From Dysgonamonadaceae bacterium (GTDB lineage Bacteria > Bacteroidota > Bacteroidia > Bacteroidales > Dysgonomonadaceae), in the NCBI GenBank assembly GCA_031254645.1, contig JAIRUA010000007.1, forward strand, positions 1-64,000: DNA of 64,000 bases. The letters are read 5' to 3'. A program made the position numbers and the translations under genes. This document shows, in pieces, positions 17,426 to 26,711 of this stretch (positions are counted from its first letter, which is position 1; each line of letters begins with the position of its first letter). Below the pieces are notes generated by a model. The model worked only from the letters and a program-made list of their open reading frames with translations, ran no database searches and had not been told where the DNA came from.

Positions 17426-18127
17426 CTACCTCATTTCTTCCAAGAATAAATCCTTATACGTATTTCCAATAGCAATTTCATACTTGCCAATAAAAATATC
17501 ATTGTTGTCGAAAGCCTCAATTTTATTTTTATTGACGATATAAGATTTATTTACACGCAAAAAAATATCCGCCGGAAGTTGCTCTTGAATGGCTTTAACG
17601 GTAATTTTCGTAATAATCTTTCGCTCATTGGTTTGAATAACAATGTAATCTTTCAATCCTTCGATAAAGAGAATGTTATCGAACAAAATACGATAAAACC
17701 GACGATCGGATTTTACGAAAATATGATTCGTTGAAACGCTTTCGAATTGGTTTTTCTGCGATTTTTCGGAAAGTAGCAAACGGTAATCGTACGCTTTTTC
17801 TACCGCCTTTTGAAAGCGAGGCAGTTCTACGGGTTTCAAAAGATAATCGATAGCGTCCAACTGGTAACTATCTACCGCGTATTCAGGATAAGCTGTTGTA
17901 AAAATCACAAGCGTTTCCTTCGGAATTGTTTTGGCAAATTCTATTCCGCTTGCACCGGGCATACGAATGTCCAAAAACACCAAATCTACCGGATTTTCGT
18001 GTATAAATTGTCCGGCAAAATCGGCGTCGGAAAAACTACCAAGCAATTTTAATATTGAGGTTTCTTTAACCAGCAATTGTATGGCTTTGCGCCCCAACGG
18101 CTCGTCATCGACAATAATGCAATTCAT
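17426..18127 (-). CDS. LytTR-family response regulator
   Basis: A 233-residue two-domain regulator. The receiver domain (1-120) has acidic pocket DDE, phospho-acceptor Asp in LVFLDIRMPG (about 53), the conserved Thr/Ala region FTTAYPEYA, and Lys in LLKPVE. The C-terminal LytTR domain (about 132-233) contains ILFIEGLKDYIVIQT and FLRVNKSYIVN. The gene overlaps the end of the histidine kinase gene by 4 bp (ATGA), so kinase and regulator are translationally coupled and form a pair. Confidence 0.95.
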   Translation of the reverse strand: MNCIIVDDEPLGRKAIQLLVKETSILKLLGSFSDADFAGQFIHENPVDLVFLDIRMPGASGIEFAKTIPKETLVIFTTAYPEYAVDSYQLDAIDYLLKPVELPRFQKAVEKAYDYRLLLSEKSQKNQFESVSTNHIFVKSDRRFYRILFDNILFIEGLKDYIVIQTNERKIITKITVKAIQEQLPADIFLRVNKSYIVNKNKIEAFDNNDIFIGKYEIAIGNTYKDLFLEEMR

Positions 18128-19899
18128 ATCTTGTTTTCTATTTTTATCGTTAATTGAACGGTGTAAATGGTTTCGTCTTCGTGAATATCAAGCGAGTAGT
18201 TTTTGTTGTAAAGCAACTCTAAACGACGACGGACATTCACCAATCCTAAACCGCTAAACTCGTTTTTTTGTTGTGGGTTGAATGGTTTTGAGTTTCGGCA
18301 CGAAAAATACAAATCGTTTTCTTTTATACTGAAAGTCAGATGTATATACGAAAGATTTGTCGTATCGTTGTTATGCTTTACCGCATTTTCTACAAAAGGA
18401 ATAAAAAGCAATGGCGGTACGGATTGATTTTCAACGTCTTCTTCAACGATAATTGTAAATTCGAAATAATCACGGCGGATTTTTTCCAAATTCAAATAAT
18501 CGGTCAAAAATTGAATATCGTTTTTCAGCAACACTTCTTTTTTTGTGCTATCGTTGAATTGATATTTCAACATATCGCTCATTTTGTGAAGAATAACAAC
18601 TGCTTCTTGCGGATTTTCGCGAATAAGTACCAAAATATTATTCAGCATATTGAACAGAAAGTGCGGATTGATTTGGTTTTGTAACTGTTCCAATTCTACC
18701 CGCATTGTAGTTTCCTCTAATTGAGCGATATAACGTTCGTTTCGTATCCAATGTTGGAAAAATACAAAAGCAGTTGTTCCGGCAAATATGAATGCAATTT
18801 GAGTAATTTGCCCAATCATAAATATAACAAAAATACCTGTCACTTCTCCTATAAGATCCATAGGTACAAATAGAGTCAGAAAGATAGTCAGAAAGAAAAC
18901 AACAGCTGAAATGATAGTAATCACATAGGTTATCCATTTGTTTTTGAAAAGAAGATGCGGAAGTAATACATAAACGTTAAGATAGATAAGACCCAGAAAT
19001 ATAACTAAAGTGACACCGGCTTCCAAAACAGGATATGAACTGTTGGGATTGATACTCGCGCTTGCAATAAATCCTATAGCGATAATAAACAAAAGGTTAC
19101 GTATAAAACGATACCGACTTTCTATCAGAAAATTCAACAATTGCTGCTGTTTGCCAAACAATTGTTTCGTTTTTTCTATAGAAGACGAAGAAAATTGTTT
19201 TTGGTCACTTTCATATAATTGTGAACGTAACGATTTGCTGAGTTCCAACAACATATCAACAGCTTCCTGCGGAAAAGAAATAACCATAGAAGCCGCTTTA
19301 TCCAGTATATTGAAAAGTTTATCGGAATCAACTTTTGTGCGCATTTTTTCGAGTTCAGCGCAAAGACCGATTTCTTCCAATTCATAAATTCGCTCACCTG
19401 ATTTCCACCAATGCAGTAAAAAAACAACCAAAGAAGTAGCAATCAAACTAATAAAATAAGCGACCAGACTGGATAGAATATCGAAGAGTAAAACAGCATT
19501 ATCCGAAAAAAAACCGTATTCACTTGGTGGTAATTGATAAATGGAAATCGTTACCCATTCAAGCAATATGGTTGCGGAAAGACAAAAAAGTGCCAATCCG
19601 AACAATGCGCCGGCATAAGCTGTATACTTGGCAGAAAATAAAAAGCGTGGGACAAGCCAGTGAAGATTAAAAAAAGCGGCACAAGAAAATATAATTGTAA
19701 GTACAAGAATATCAGTAACAATCAGACGATTATCCCACTCAGAAAAACCAAAAGCGTGTTGCCCAATTGCTACAAATGCCATCACAACACCCAAAAGTAT
19801 ATGACGTACTATTCGGTATTTCGGGTCGGAAAAAAAGGGGCTTAATGACACAGTTTTATCCGATTTTTGCTTTATATGTTTGATTTTATCCTTCAACAT
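18124..19899 (-). CDS. LytS-type histidine kinase with a duplicated, degenerate first module
   Basis: A 591-residue kinase made of two tandem modules. Module 2 (about 265-591) has four membrane helices, a coiled linker, the His_kinase motif INPHFLFN with phospho-acceptor His413, the N-box VENAVKHN and a G-box GLGLVNVRRRL. Module 1 (about 25-240) has the same four-helix region, HWWKSGERIYELEE linker and PQEAV segment, but its motif reads VDSDKLFN, with Asp193 replacing His, and no ATPase domain follows. It seems to be an internal duplication turned into an input or dimerisation module. The promoter box TATCTTTG (19904-19911) is 4 bp from the ATG, so the mRNA may be leaderless. Confidence 0.93.
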   Translation of the reverse strand: MLKDKIKHIKQKSDKTVSLSPFFSDPKYRIVRHILLGVVMAFVAIGQHAFGFSEWDNRLIVTDILVLTIIFSCAAFFNLHWLVPRFLFSAKYTAYAGALFGLALFCLSATILLEWVTISIYQLPPSEYGFFSDNAVLLFDILSSLVAYFISLIATSLVVFLLHWWKSGERIYELEEIGLCAELEKMRTKVDSDKLFNILDKAASMVISFPQEAVDMLLELSKSLRSQLYESDQKQFSSSSIEKTKQLFGKQQQLLNFLIESRYRFIRNLLFIIAIGFIASASINPNSSYPVLEAGVTLVIFLGLIYLNVYVLLPHLLFKNKWITYVITIISAVVFFLTIFLTLFVPMDLIGEVTGIFVIFMIGQITQIAFIFAGTTAFVFFQHWIRNERYIAQLEETTMRVELEQLQNQINPHFLFNMLNNILVLIRENPQEAVVILHKMSDMLKYQFNDSTKKEVLLKNDIQFLTDYLNLEKIRRDYFEFTIIVEEDVENQSVPPLLFIPFVENAVKHNNDTTNLSYIHLTFSIKENDLYFSCRNSKPFNPQQKNEFSGLGLVNVRRRLELLYNKNYSLDIHEDETIYTVQLTIKIENKI

Positions 19900-19903
19900 T
19901 TTG

Positions 19904-19911
19904 CAAAGATA
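19904..19911 (-). promoter_or_regulatory. Promoter -7 box of the duplicated kinase gene (leaderless)
   Basis: TATCTTTG is followed by CAAA and then the ATG at 19899, so transcription would start at or within a few bases of the start codon. Confidence 0.65.
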
Positions 19912-19960
19912 TAAATTTGAACGCTAATTTTGACAATCAGCGTTCAATATCTACATTGCA

Positions 19961-22315
19961 TTAAAACTCTATTTTATAACTGATATTCGGTATTACAACT
20001 GCACCCATTTGCCTTTCCGGACGATTGGTGAAGTAATTAAAAACATATCCGTCAAACTCTTTGGTGCCTGTTACATTTATCATTTGTAACGAAATTCCGT
20101 GCGTCAACTTATCACGATTAATTTTGTAACTAACGGTAAAATGACCGACAAGCTCAGTCGGAAGTTGCGGCTCATAAGCGTGCGAATAGTTGTACACAAT
20201 ACGTTGTTCCGCTATCGAAGCCGCTTCATCTATGGGAATATAACGTTCACCGCCTTGTAACGTAACACGAATACTCGCACCTAAAATATTTTGCTTTTGC
20301 CGTCCCACTTTCCACTCTTTCCCACCCAATGCATTTATTATAAAATTACGATTTAAGCGAGTATTTCGCCACACACCATCACCGCCCGTGTAGCGCGACT
20401 CAAACAATGAAGTGGTAAAAAGATAATAATATCCTCCGTGCAAATACCGCTCAAGTGTGAAATCAATACCATAATTTCGTCCTTTTCCCTCGTTTACCAA
20501 CGCATTCATTAACCAAAAATCGCGGTGGTTTATGATGGACATTACACTGTTTTTTTCTACCGGAATATTGTAAAGATGTTGAAAATACGGCTCAACTTTG
20601 AAACGTAAATTTTCGGAAATCGACCAATCGTAAGATGCTACAAAATGGTGCGCTTTGGCAAAATCCAAGTTTTTATTGACAAATTCGTCGTTTACAAGCA
20701 CAAAATAATAATCCGTATTTTCGCGTCGGCTATGCTTTCCATAAGCAAATCCGAAAGAATGTCTCGGCAAAGCTTGCCAACGAATACTTGCACGCGGCTC
20801 AACAACGGCTTTTTCGTTGAGGCGGAAATACATACCGTGTAGGCCGACACTTGTTGTCAATCGGCTGTTTAATCGAAAAACCGACTGACTAAAGGCAGAC
20901 AATGCTGTTGAATTACCTTTACTTTTCGCAAAATTGAGCATATCATCCGGTGGGACTTGGAAAAAATCTTCGACCATCCAATAATCCAAATCGTAAAACA
21001 GTCTTGTAACATTCAAACCTGTACGATTAGTATGCGCTGCACTAAACTTAGTGTTAAGATAGGTATTGAAAGCCACGTTCCAATTTGTATTTTTCATATC
21101 GGCAACAGTAAATCTGCTCATATCAGTGTAAACGTGCTCCAACCCTATTTTATTCAAATTATAGTTACCCGATAGCGAACTTCTCAAATAGGAATTTTCG
21201 CCAATAAAAATCCTGTGCCCTACTCCACCGACAGCTTTGGTTTGTCTATAATCGCCTTCGCCTTCAAAAATATTATCCCATTTTGTTGTATCGGTAGAAT
21301 TAGAATTTCGCATTAAATAGTGGTCTTTGATACCTATTCCCCAAACAGAAAAAGTACCTGATCGCTGTGTCGGAAAATTCATTTTGAATGTAAAATCTTG
21401 ATAACGCATACCCGCTGCTTCGGTAACCAAATCGGGCAGTAAATCGCCCATAAGTGCCATTGATGAATATCGATAATTGAACAAATAAGATGCGCGTCCG
21501 CCTTTTTTAAACGGGCCTTCGGAAGCAAATTCAACACCCAATGTCCCAATTTGTGCCGTATATTCATAATTTTGGTTGTTTCCATTGCGCAACTGCATAT
21601 CAAATACACCCGAAAGCGCATTGCCGTATTGCGCTGGAAAAGCGCCGGTAAAAAAATCGGAATTACCCAGCACCTGTGCACTCAAAGCCGTAAGAATACC
21701 GCCACCAACGCCGGTCATATCCGAAAAATGCGTAGGATTAATGGCTTCTACTCCTTCTATTCGCCACTGCAAAAACAAGGGCGAATTACCACGTATAGCA
21801 ATACCATTGCTGTTCATTCCACCGGCAACGCCTGCGAAAGCGGTTACTAAACGAGCCGGATCGTCAAATCCGCCTGCATAGCGACTCGCTTCTTCCACAC
21901 TTAACATTCGTGCACCTGCTAAAGCCATTTCGTTGAGTGGAACTTCTTTGTTTACTCGCGGACGAACAACTACTTCGCCCAACTCTTGGATATTTTCACG
22001 CATCGCAATTTTCAGAAAAACTTCTCGCGCCGAAGTTACCAGTATTTCTCTGAAAACGCTCGGTTCAAATCCGATAAAACTACATTCAATATCATAACGA
22101 CCGACAGGTAAGTTGTTCAATGTGAAATTTCCTTCTGAATCGGTGGTTGTTCCGATAATTGGGTCTGAATGAAGTAGCACTACCGATACAAAAGGTAGCG
22201 TTTGCCCCGAAGCGACATCGGTTACCACGCCACGAATGTTCCCAACAGGCTGTGCCACAAGCAGCGCAGGTTGCAATAGTGTAATGAATAGAAAGATTTT
22301 GTAAATACTTTTCAT
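19961..22315 (-). CDS. TonB-dependent outer-membrane receptor
   Basis: A 784-residue receptor. The signal peptide (IFLFITLLQPALLVAQ) is followed by a carboxypeptidase-like regulatory beta-sandwich (about 24-110; GNIRGVVTDVASGQTLPFVSVVL), a plug domain with GGMNSNGIAIRGNSPLFLQWRIEG-type features, and a 22-strand-type barrel ending in ISYKIEF with a terminal Phe. It imports a large or scarce substrate using TonB energy. There is no SusD partner, so a polysaccharide system is unlikely; a metal chelate, peptide or cofactor fits better. It stands alone with promoter TACCTTTG at 22348-22355. Confidence 0.92.
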   Translation of the reverse strand: MKSIYKIFLFITLLQPALLVAQPVGNIRGVVTDVASGQTLPFVSVVLLHSDPIIGTTTDSEGNFTLNNLPVGRYDIECSFIGFEPSVFREILVTSAREVFLKIAMRENIQELGEVVVRPRVNKEVPLNEMALAGARMLSVEEASRYAGGFDDPARLVTAFAGVAGGMNSNGIAIRGNSPLFLQWRIEGVEAINPTHFSDMTGVGGGILTALSAQVLGNSDFFTGAFPAQYGNALSGVFDMQLRNGNNQNYEYTAQIGTLGVEFASEGPFKKGGRASYLFNYRYSSMALMGDLLPDLVTEAAGMRYQDFTFKMNFPTQRSGTFSVWGIGIKDHYLMRNSNSTDTTKWDNIFEGEGDYRQTKAVGGVGHRIFIGENSYLRSSLSGNYNLNKIGLEHVYTDMSRFTVADMKNTNWNVAFNTYLNTKFSAAHTNRTGLNVTRLFYDLDYWMVEDFFQVPPDDMLNFAKSKGNSTALSAFSQSVFRLNSRLTTSVGLHGMYFRLNEKAVVEPRASIRWQALPRHSFGFAYGKHSRRENTDYYFVLVNDEFVNKNLDFAKAHHFVASYDWSISENLRFKVEPYFQHLYNIPVEKNSVMSIINHRDFWLMNALVNEGKGRNYGIDFTLERYLHGGYYYLFTTSLFESRYTGGDGVWRNTRLNRNFIINALGGKEWKVGRQKQNILGASIRVTLQGGERYIPIDEAASIAEQRIVYNYSHAYEPQLPTELVGHFTVSYKINRDKLTHGISLQMINVTGTKEFDGYVFNYFTNRPERQMGAVVIPNISYKIEF

Positions 22316-22347
22316 TTTTTTGTCGTTTAATCGTTTTTATTTTTGGA

Positions 22348-22355
22348 CAAAGGTA
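22348..22355 (-). promoter_or_regulatory. Promoter -7 box of the TonB receptor gene
   Basis: TACCTTTG on the minus strand, 32 bp upstream of the start at 22315. Confidence 0.6.
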
Positions 22356-22492
22356 TGTGATATTTAGTGGGGAAAAATAGTTTTTCGACAAAGTGGGAAG
22401 AATAGTAGACGAAATGAATAGTTTGGCTATTTTGAAACAAAAAAACCGACAAAAGACTACTATTATTTACCAACCAAATGAGAAAAGTTGTT

Positions 22493-22500
22493 TATCTTTG
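22493..22500 (+). promoter_or_regulatory. Promoter -7 box of the exonuclease/phosphatase fusion gene
   Basis: TATCTTTG, 18 bp upstream of the ATG at 22519. It is divergent to the TonB receptor promoter. Confidence 0.6.
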
Positions 22501-22518
22501 TGATTAAAATTGCTCAAA

Positions 22519-24378
22519 ATGAAAAAAATATTTTTACTCGTTAGTTTATCTTTCTTTTTTATTGTTGGATATGCACAGTCTTATCCGCAAACCGAAAACA
22601 CCATCCGAGTGATGAATTATAATATCCGAAACGGAATTGGGATGGATAACAAAACTGATTTACAACGAATTGCCGATGTAATTCTTGCTCTTGCACCCGA
22701 TGTGGTGGCGTTGCAAGAGTTGGACAGTGTAACCAACCGGAGCAATCAGGTAGATGTGCTGCGGCATTTGGCATCTCTTACGGCAATGTTTCCTGTATAT
22801 GGCGCTGCTATTCCTTTTGACGGCGGAAAATACGGTGTTGGTATATTATCGAAAGAAAGACCTTTATCGTGGAAAAATATTCCGTTGCCTGGACGAGAAG
22901 AAGCCCGTACATTATTAATAGTGGAGTTCAACGATTATGTGCTTGCCAACACGCACTTTTCGTTAAACGAAGAAGATCGTTTGGCATCGGTAGAAATTAT
23001 CAATCAGGCTGCGAAAAATTTCGATAAACCGGGGATTCTTGCCGGGGATATCAACGCCCTACCCGATTCGCCTGTATTGGAAGCATTTAATGAAAATTGG
23101 ATTACCTTGTCTAATCCCCAACAGTTTACTTTTCCTTCCGACAGTCCGAATCGTACCATCGACTACATTTTGGGATATACACCCAAAGGCTATACCTATT
23201 CCGTATGGCAAGCCCGTGTAGTTCAAACGCTTGCATCCGATCATTTGCCGCTTTTTGCCGATATTCGGTTGAAAACAACAGAAGACAATATTTTCCGCAC
23301 GCCTGTTTATCTTCAAAATCCGGCAACAGATGGTATGACCGTTATGTGGCTTACCAATGTTCCCGCTTACAGTTGGGTGGAATACGGAACGGATAGTTTG
23401 GATATGCAAATAGCGAAAACTTGGGTAGAAGGTATTGCAATGGCTAACAACAAGTTGAATCGCATTCGATTAGACGGATTGCAGCCCGGTACACATTATT
23501 ATTATCGAGTGCATTCGCGAGAAATCACATTGTATCAAGCGTACCGAAAAGAATTTGGGCACACCGCCAGCAGCGAAATCAGAAGTTTCACAACATTAGA
23601 TGACAATCAAACCGATTTCACAGCGATAATTTTCAATGATTTGCACGATATTTTTCCACTTTTCGACAAATTAAACGAACAGATTAAAGATATTCAAGCA
23701 GATATTATTTTTTTCAATGGAGATAACATTTCTGATGTGCAAACCGAAGAAGCAGCCGTGCGCACCATTTCGCATTTCACTCGCGGCATTGGTGGTGATA
23801 AAGTTCCTTCTATTTTCGTACGCGGAAACCACGAAGCGCGCGGAGCTTATTCGCCATTTTTGTGGAACTTGTTGGGAAAAGTGGGCGTAAACCATTCGTA
23901 TGGCGCTTTCAATATCGGCGATACGCGTTTCGTGGTGCTTGATGTCGGCGAAGACAAACCCGACGATCATTGGGTTTATTACGGAATGAATGATTTCACC
24001 CAATTTCGTAAAGACCAAGCAGAATTTCTGAGAAAAGAAATCGCTTCCGATGAATTTAAATCGGCAGAAAGAAGAGTATTGATACACCATATCCCAATTT
24101 ATGGTTGGGAAAATTCTTTTACTGACTCCTTCATTCCGGGACGTGATTTTTGGGGCGATATTCTGGCAGAAGCGCCATTTGATATTGCTATCAACGGTCA
24201 TACTCATCGTTTTAGATATGTTCCCAAAGGTGAATCAGGGAATAACTTTCCTGTTGTGATTGGTGGCGGAAACAACGAACGAAGTGCAACCGTTTTAATT
24301 CTACAAAAGCAAGGCAATCAGATGACATTGACGGTGTTGAACGCCGAAGGGGAAACATTATTGTCGTTAGAACTTTGA
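22519..24378 (+). CDS. Secreted EEP-domain / metallophosphatase fusion protein
   Basis: A 619-residue exported protein (signal peptide IFLLVSLSFFFIVGYAQS). The N-terminal half (about 25-255) is an endonuclease/exonuclease/phosphatase domain with VMNYNIRNG, VALQELDS, NTHFSL, LAGDINALPDSP and SDHLPLFADI, so the metal and catalytic residues are present. Next comes a fibronectin-like purple-acid-phosphatase N domain (about 262-350). The C-terminal calcineurin-like metallophosphoesterase (about 365-600) has NDLHD, NGDNISD, RGNHEARG and NGHTH. It could hydrolyse nucleic acids, phosphodiesters or phospholipid-derived phosphates outside the inner membrane. I start at ATG 22519, not the TTG at 22510. 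The substrate is unknown. Confidence 0.9.
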   Translation: MKKIFLLVSLSFFFIVGYAQSYPQTENTIRVMNYNIRNGIGMDNKTDLQRIADVILALAPDVVALQELDSVTNRSNQVDVLRHLASLTAMFPVYGAAIPFDGGKYGVGILSKERPLSWKNIPLPGREEARTLLIVEFNDYVLANTHFSLNEEDRLASVEIINQAAKNFDKPGILAGDINALPDSPVLEAFNENWITLSNPQQFTFPSDSPNRTIDYILGYTPKGYTYSVWQARVVQTLASDHLPLFADIRLKTTEDNIFRTPVYLQNPATDGMTVMWLTNVPAYSWVEYGTDSLDMQIAKTWVEGIAMANNKLNRIRLDGLQPGTHYYYRVHSREITLYQAYRKEFGHTASSEIRSFTTLDDNQTDFTAIIFNDLHDIFPLFDKLNEQIKDIQADIIFFNGDNISDVQTEEAAVRTISHFTRGIGGDKVPSIFVRGNHEARGAYSPFLWNLLGKVGVNHSYGAFNIGDTRFVVLDVGEDKPDDHWVYYGMNDFTQFRKDQAEFLRKEIASDEFKSAERRVLIHHIPIYGWENSFTDSFIPGRDFWGDILAEAPFDIAINGHTHRFRYVPKGESGNNFPVVIGGGNNERSATVLILQKQGNQMTLTVLNAEGETLLSLEL

Positions 24379-24472
24379 TTTCTTCAAAATTTTTCAACAA
24401 AAAAGTCGATAAATGACTATTGTCATTTATCGACCCAAAAAAATGAAGAAAGTTATTTAACTATGGAATATT

Positions 24473-25090
24473 TTAGAAACGATAACCTACACCAAGGCTA
24501 AAAGCGTGTGGAAACATTTTCCCATAATCACGACCTTCGTCCATCATATTGAGAACACCAATTTTGTAACTTGCATTGATTTGCATTCTATTACTCAACT
24601 CAAGTCCGAACAATGCACCAAAACCGAAATCGAAACGGCGAAGAAAACTTTCGTCTTCGAATTTTTCATACACATCAATATCGGCTCTGTCCATCTTTGC
24701 ACTCAAACCCAATCCCACATAAGGACCAACACCTGCGAAAATTTTGCCGCCATCAACTGTATTCCATTGACTCAAAGCATATACAGGAAGCTCCATTCCC
24801 CAATAGTGGAAATTGTCTTTTTCTCCTTCACCTTTGAGTTCGGAACTTCTGAAATTGAACAAAAGTTCCGGCTGAATAGCAAAATGTTCGCAGAAATCAT
24901 ACTTCATAAATCCACCTAGATTTGCCCCAAATCCGATTTTACTTTCCATCCCGTCCAAATCGGACAAAATGAAACTCGACATATTGGCATCTGCTTTCAC
25001 ACCAAAACTAACTCTCTGTGCACTTGCTTGCACAACTCCCAATCCAAAAACGATTGCTAACGATAAAATAATCTTTTTCATAAAATTCAT
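24473..25090 (-). CDS. Outer-membrane beta-barrel protein (porin family/OmpA-barrel-like)
   Basis: A 205-residue protein with a signal peptide (IILSLAIVFGLGVVQASAQ) and alternating strands rich in glycine and aromatic residues. It ends with SLGVGYRF, whose terminal Phe is a barrel-assembly signal. The pattern fits the eight-stranded outer-membrane barrel family (PorT/OmpW-like annotations) common in Bacteroidetes. The role may be structural or adhesion; it cannot be fixed. It stands alone, with promoter TAACTTTG at 25137-25144. Confidence 0.85.
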   Translation of the reverse strand: MNFMKKIILSLAIVFGLGVVQASAQRVSFGVKADANMSSFILSDLDGMESKIGFGANLGGFMKYDFCEHFAIQPELLFNFRSSELKGEGEKDNFHYWGMELPVYALSQWNTVDGGKIFAGVGPYVGLGLSAKMDRADIDVYEKFEDESFLRRFDFGFGALFGLELSNRMQINASYKIGVLNMMDEGRDYGKMFPHAFSLGVGYRF

Positions 25091-25136
25091 TTTTAAGTTT
25101 ATTGTTTGAAAAATTGATTTGTCTTGTTTGACGTTG

Positions 25137-25144
25137 CAAAGTTA
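25137..25144 (-). promoter_or_regulatory. Promoter -7 box of the outer-membrane barrel gene
   Basis: TAACTTTG on the minus strand, 46 bp before the start at 25090. Confidence 0.55.
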
Positions 25145-25207
25145 CGATATATTGAGGAGTGTTGGTGTCGAAATATTACCGAAACGGAAATTTAGGCGAC
25201 TGAAAGC

Positions 25208-25309
25208 AACCCCTAAATCCCCTAAAGAGGACTTCAGATTTGTTGCATTATTCATCAATCCTCAATCATTTTCACACTCTCAAAGTCCTCTTTAGGGGAT
25301 TTAGGGGTT
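25208..25309. repeat. 27-bp perfect inverted repeat overlapping the 3' end of a gene
   Basis: The arms 25208-25234 and 25283-25309 are exact reverse complements (27/27), built from CCCCTAAATCCCCTAAAG. The right arm lies inside the HdeD-like coding sequence and encodes KTPKSPKED. Confidence 0.95.
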
Positions 25310-25818
25310 TTAAATTTCAGCCAATTAACAAGTTCCATTATTCCATACACTAAGCAAGTTATACCAATCAAGATGAAAAGTGTTTCGGCAGTTTTGAAAG
25401 GATTGAGCAATACAAGGACACCGGCAATTAAAATCAGAAACGGAATTACATAAAAACCAATGGAAACATTCGCGAATTTCCGCGCTCGAATTAATGTGAC
25501 AATCTGCTCGATGGCACCAAATAGGATAATCAAGCCCAAAAGAAACATCAAAACTGTAACAAAGAAACCCGGAATCGACACCAATAGTATACCAAAAAGT
25601 AAACTACCAATTGCCGTAAACAAAAATGGCATATCTTGCCGTTTTTCTTTTCCGGAGGTGAAATAAGCAATTAGCGAAATTGCGCCCGGAAGAATGAAAA
25701 AGATACCAATTGCAATCACTATATAAAGAATTGCACTTTTAGGTATCCAAATGAGTAATACGCCAAGCAAAATAGCAGAAATGGCGCGAAGAATAAAGTA
25801 ATTAATTGTTTTTCTCAT
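25255..25818 (-). CDS. HdeD/DUF308-type membrane protein
   Basis: A 187-residue integral membrane protein with six hydrophobic helices in three helix pairs, the repeated DUF308 pattern (LLGVLLIWIPKSAILYIVIAIGIFFILPGA; LLFGILLVSIPGFFVTVLMFLLGLIILFGAIEQI). HdeD proteins are linked to acid or envelope stress, but the mechanism is not known. After the last helix the C-terminal tail KTPKSPKEDF is encoded by one arm of the 27-bp inverted repeat (25283-25309), so the tail may have been acquired from a repeat rather than inherited with the family. Confidence 0.88.
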   Translation of the reverse strand: MRKTINYFILRAISAILLGVLLIWIPKSAILYIVIAIGIFFILPGAISLIAYFTSGKEKRQDMPFLFTAIGSLLFGILLVSIPGFFVTVLMFLLGLIILFGAIEQIVTLIRARKFANVSIGFYVIPFLILIAGVLVLLNPFKTAETLFILIGITCLVYGIMELVNWLKFKTPKSPKEDFESVKMIED

Positions 25819-25907
25819 AATTATAAGTTTATATTATGTGCAAAGTAAGCGATAAAATTTAGATTTTCCAAGCCTTCAAGAGTTGAAAAGTCTAAAGAAA
25901 TTGCAAT

Positions 25908-26669
25908 CTATTGCGCATACCACTTCTTAAATTTCGGCACTTTTTCCTTGCTCACAATCATTTTTTCGGGAATATTTATCGTCAGATTGACCGATAATTT
26001 ATTGCCAAACCAAAACGCAATATCTTTGATTGCATCATGATTCACAATGTATTGACGATTGGCGCGAAAAAAATTCACAGGGCTGAGCTGCGATATTATT
26101 TCGTCTAACGAGCTATCCAAATGATATGTTTTTTGGCTGAAAGTAACGATTTTCGCCATCTTATTTTCCGAAAAAACAAAAGCAATTTCTTTCGTCGGAA
26201 GCGGCAATAATTTATCTTTATATGGTATGAGAAAATGCGACTTATACACATTTTTTTGCTCGTTAAACGCGGCAATTATATTGGTTATCAACGTCGAATT
26301 GTCCGTTTTGTTCGAAGCTATATTTTTATATTTGGAAATAGCACGCTCCAAATCCGTTTTCGTTATCGGTTTAAGCAGATAGTCTATGCTATTCACTTCA
26401 AACGCTTTAAGCGCGTATTCATCGTAAGCGGTAGTAAAAATTATCGGACATTTTACTTCCACTTTATCAAATATTGAAAACGATGCACCATCTGCCAAAT
26501 GAATATCCATAAAAGCCAAGTCGGGCGAAGAATTTTCCAGAAACCACTCTACACTTTCTTCCACACTTTGCAAAGTAGCAATTATCTCAATTTCAGGACT
26601 TACCACTTCGATAAGTCGCACTAAATTTTGTGTGGCAATTAGTTCATCTTCAATTATTATTGCTTTCAT
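25908..26669 (-). CDS. LytTR-family response regulator
   Basis: A 253-residue regulator. The receiver domain (1-120) has acidic residues EDE, phospho-acceptor Asp in DLAFMDIHLADG (about 55), FTTAYDEYALKAF and Lys in LLKPIT. The LytTR DNA-binding domain (about 145-253) contains FRANRQYIVNHDAI. It is the last of a three-gene unit: kinase (28235-27195), small outer-membrane protein (27182-26712), regulator. It pairs with that kinase. Confidence 0.94.
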   Translation of the reverse strand: MKAIIIEDELIATQNLVRLIEVVSPEIEIIATLQSVEESVEWFLENSSPDLAFMDIHLADGASFSIFDKVEVKCPIIFTTAYDEYALKAFEVNSIDYLLKPITKTDLERAISKYKNIASNKTDNSTLITNIIAAFNEQKNVYKSHFLIPYKDKLLPLPTKEIAFVFSENKMAKIVTFSQKTYHLDSSLDEIISQLSPVNFFRANRQYIVNHDAIKDIAFWFGNKLSVNLTINIPEKMIVSKEKVPKFKKWYAQ

Positions 26670-26711
26670 ATTTTTCTTTTTTTGCGGTTGTTGAGCGGAG
26701 CCGAAGCATTT

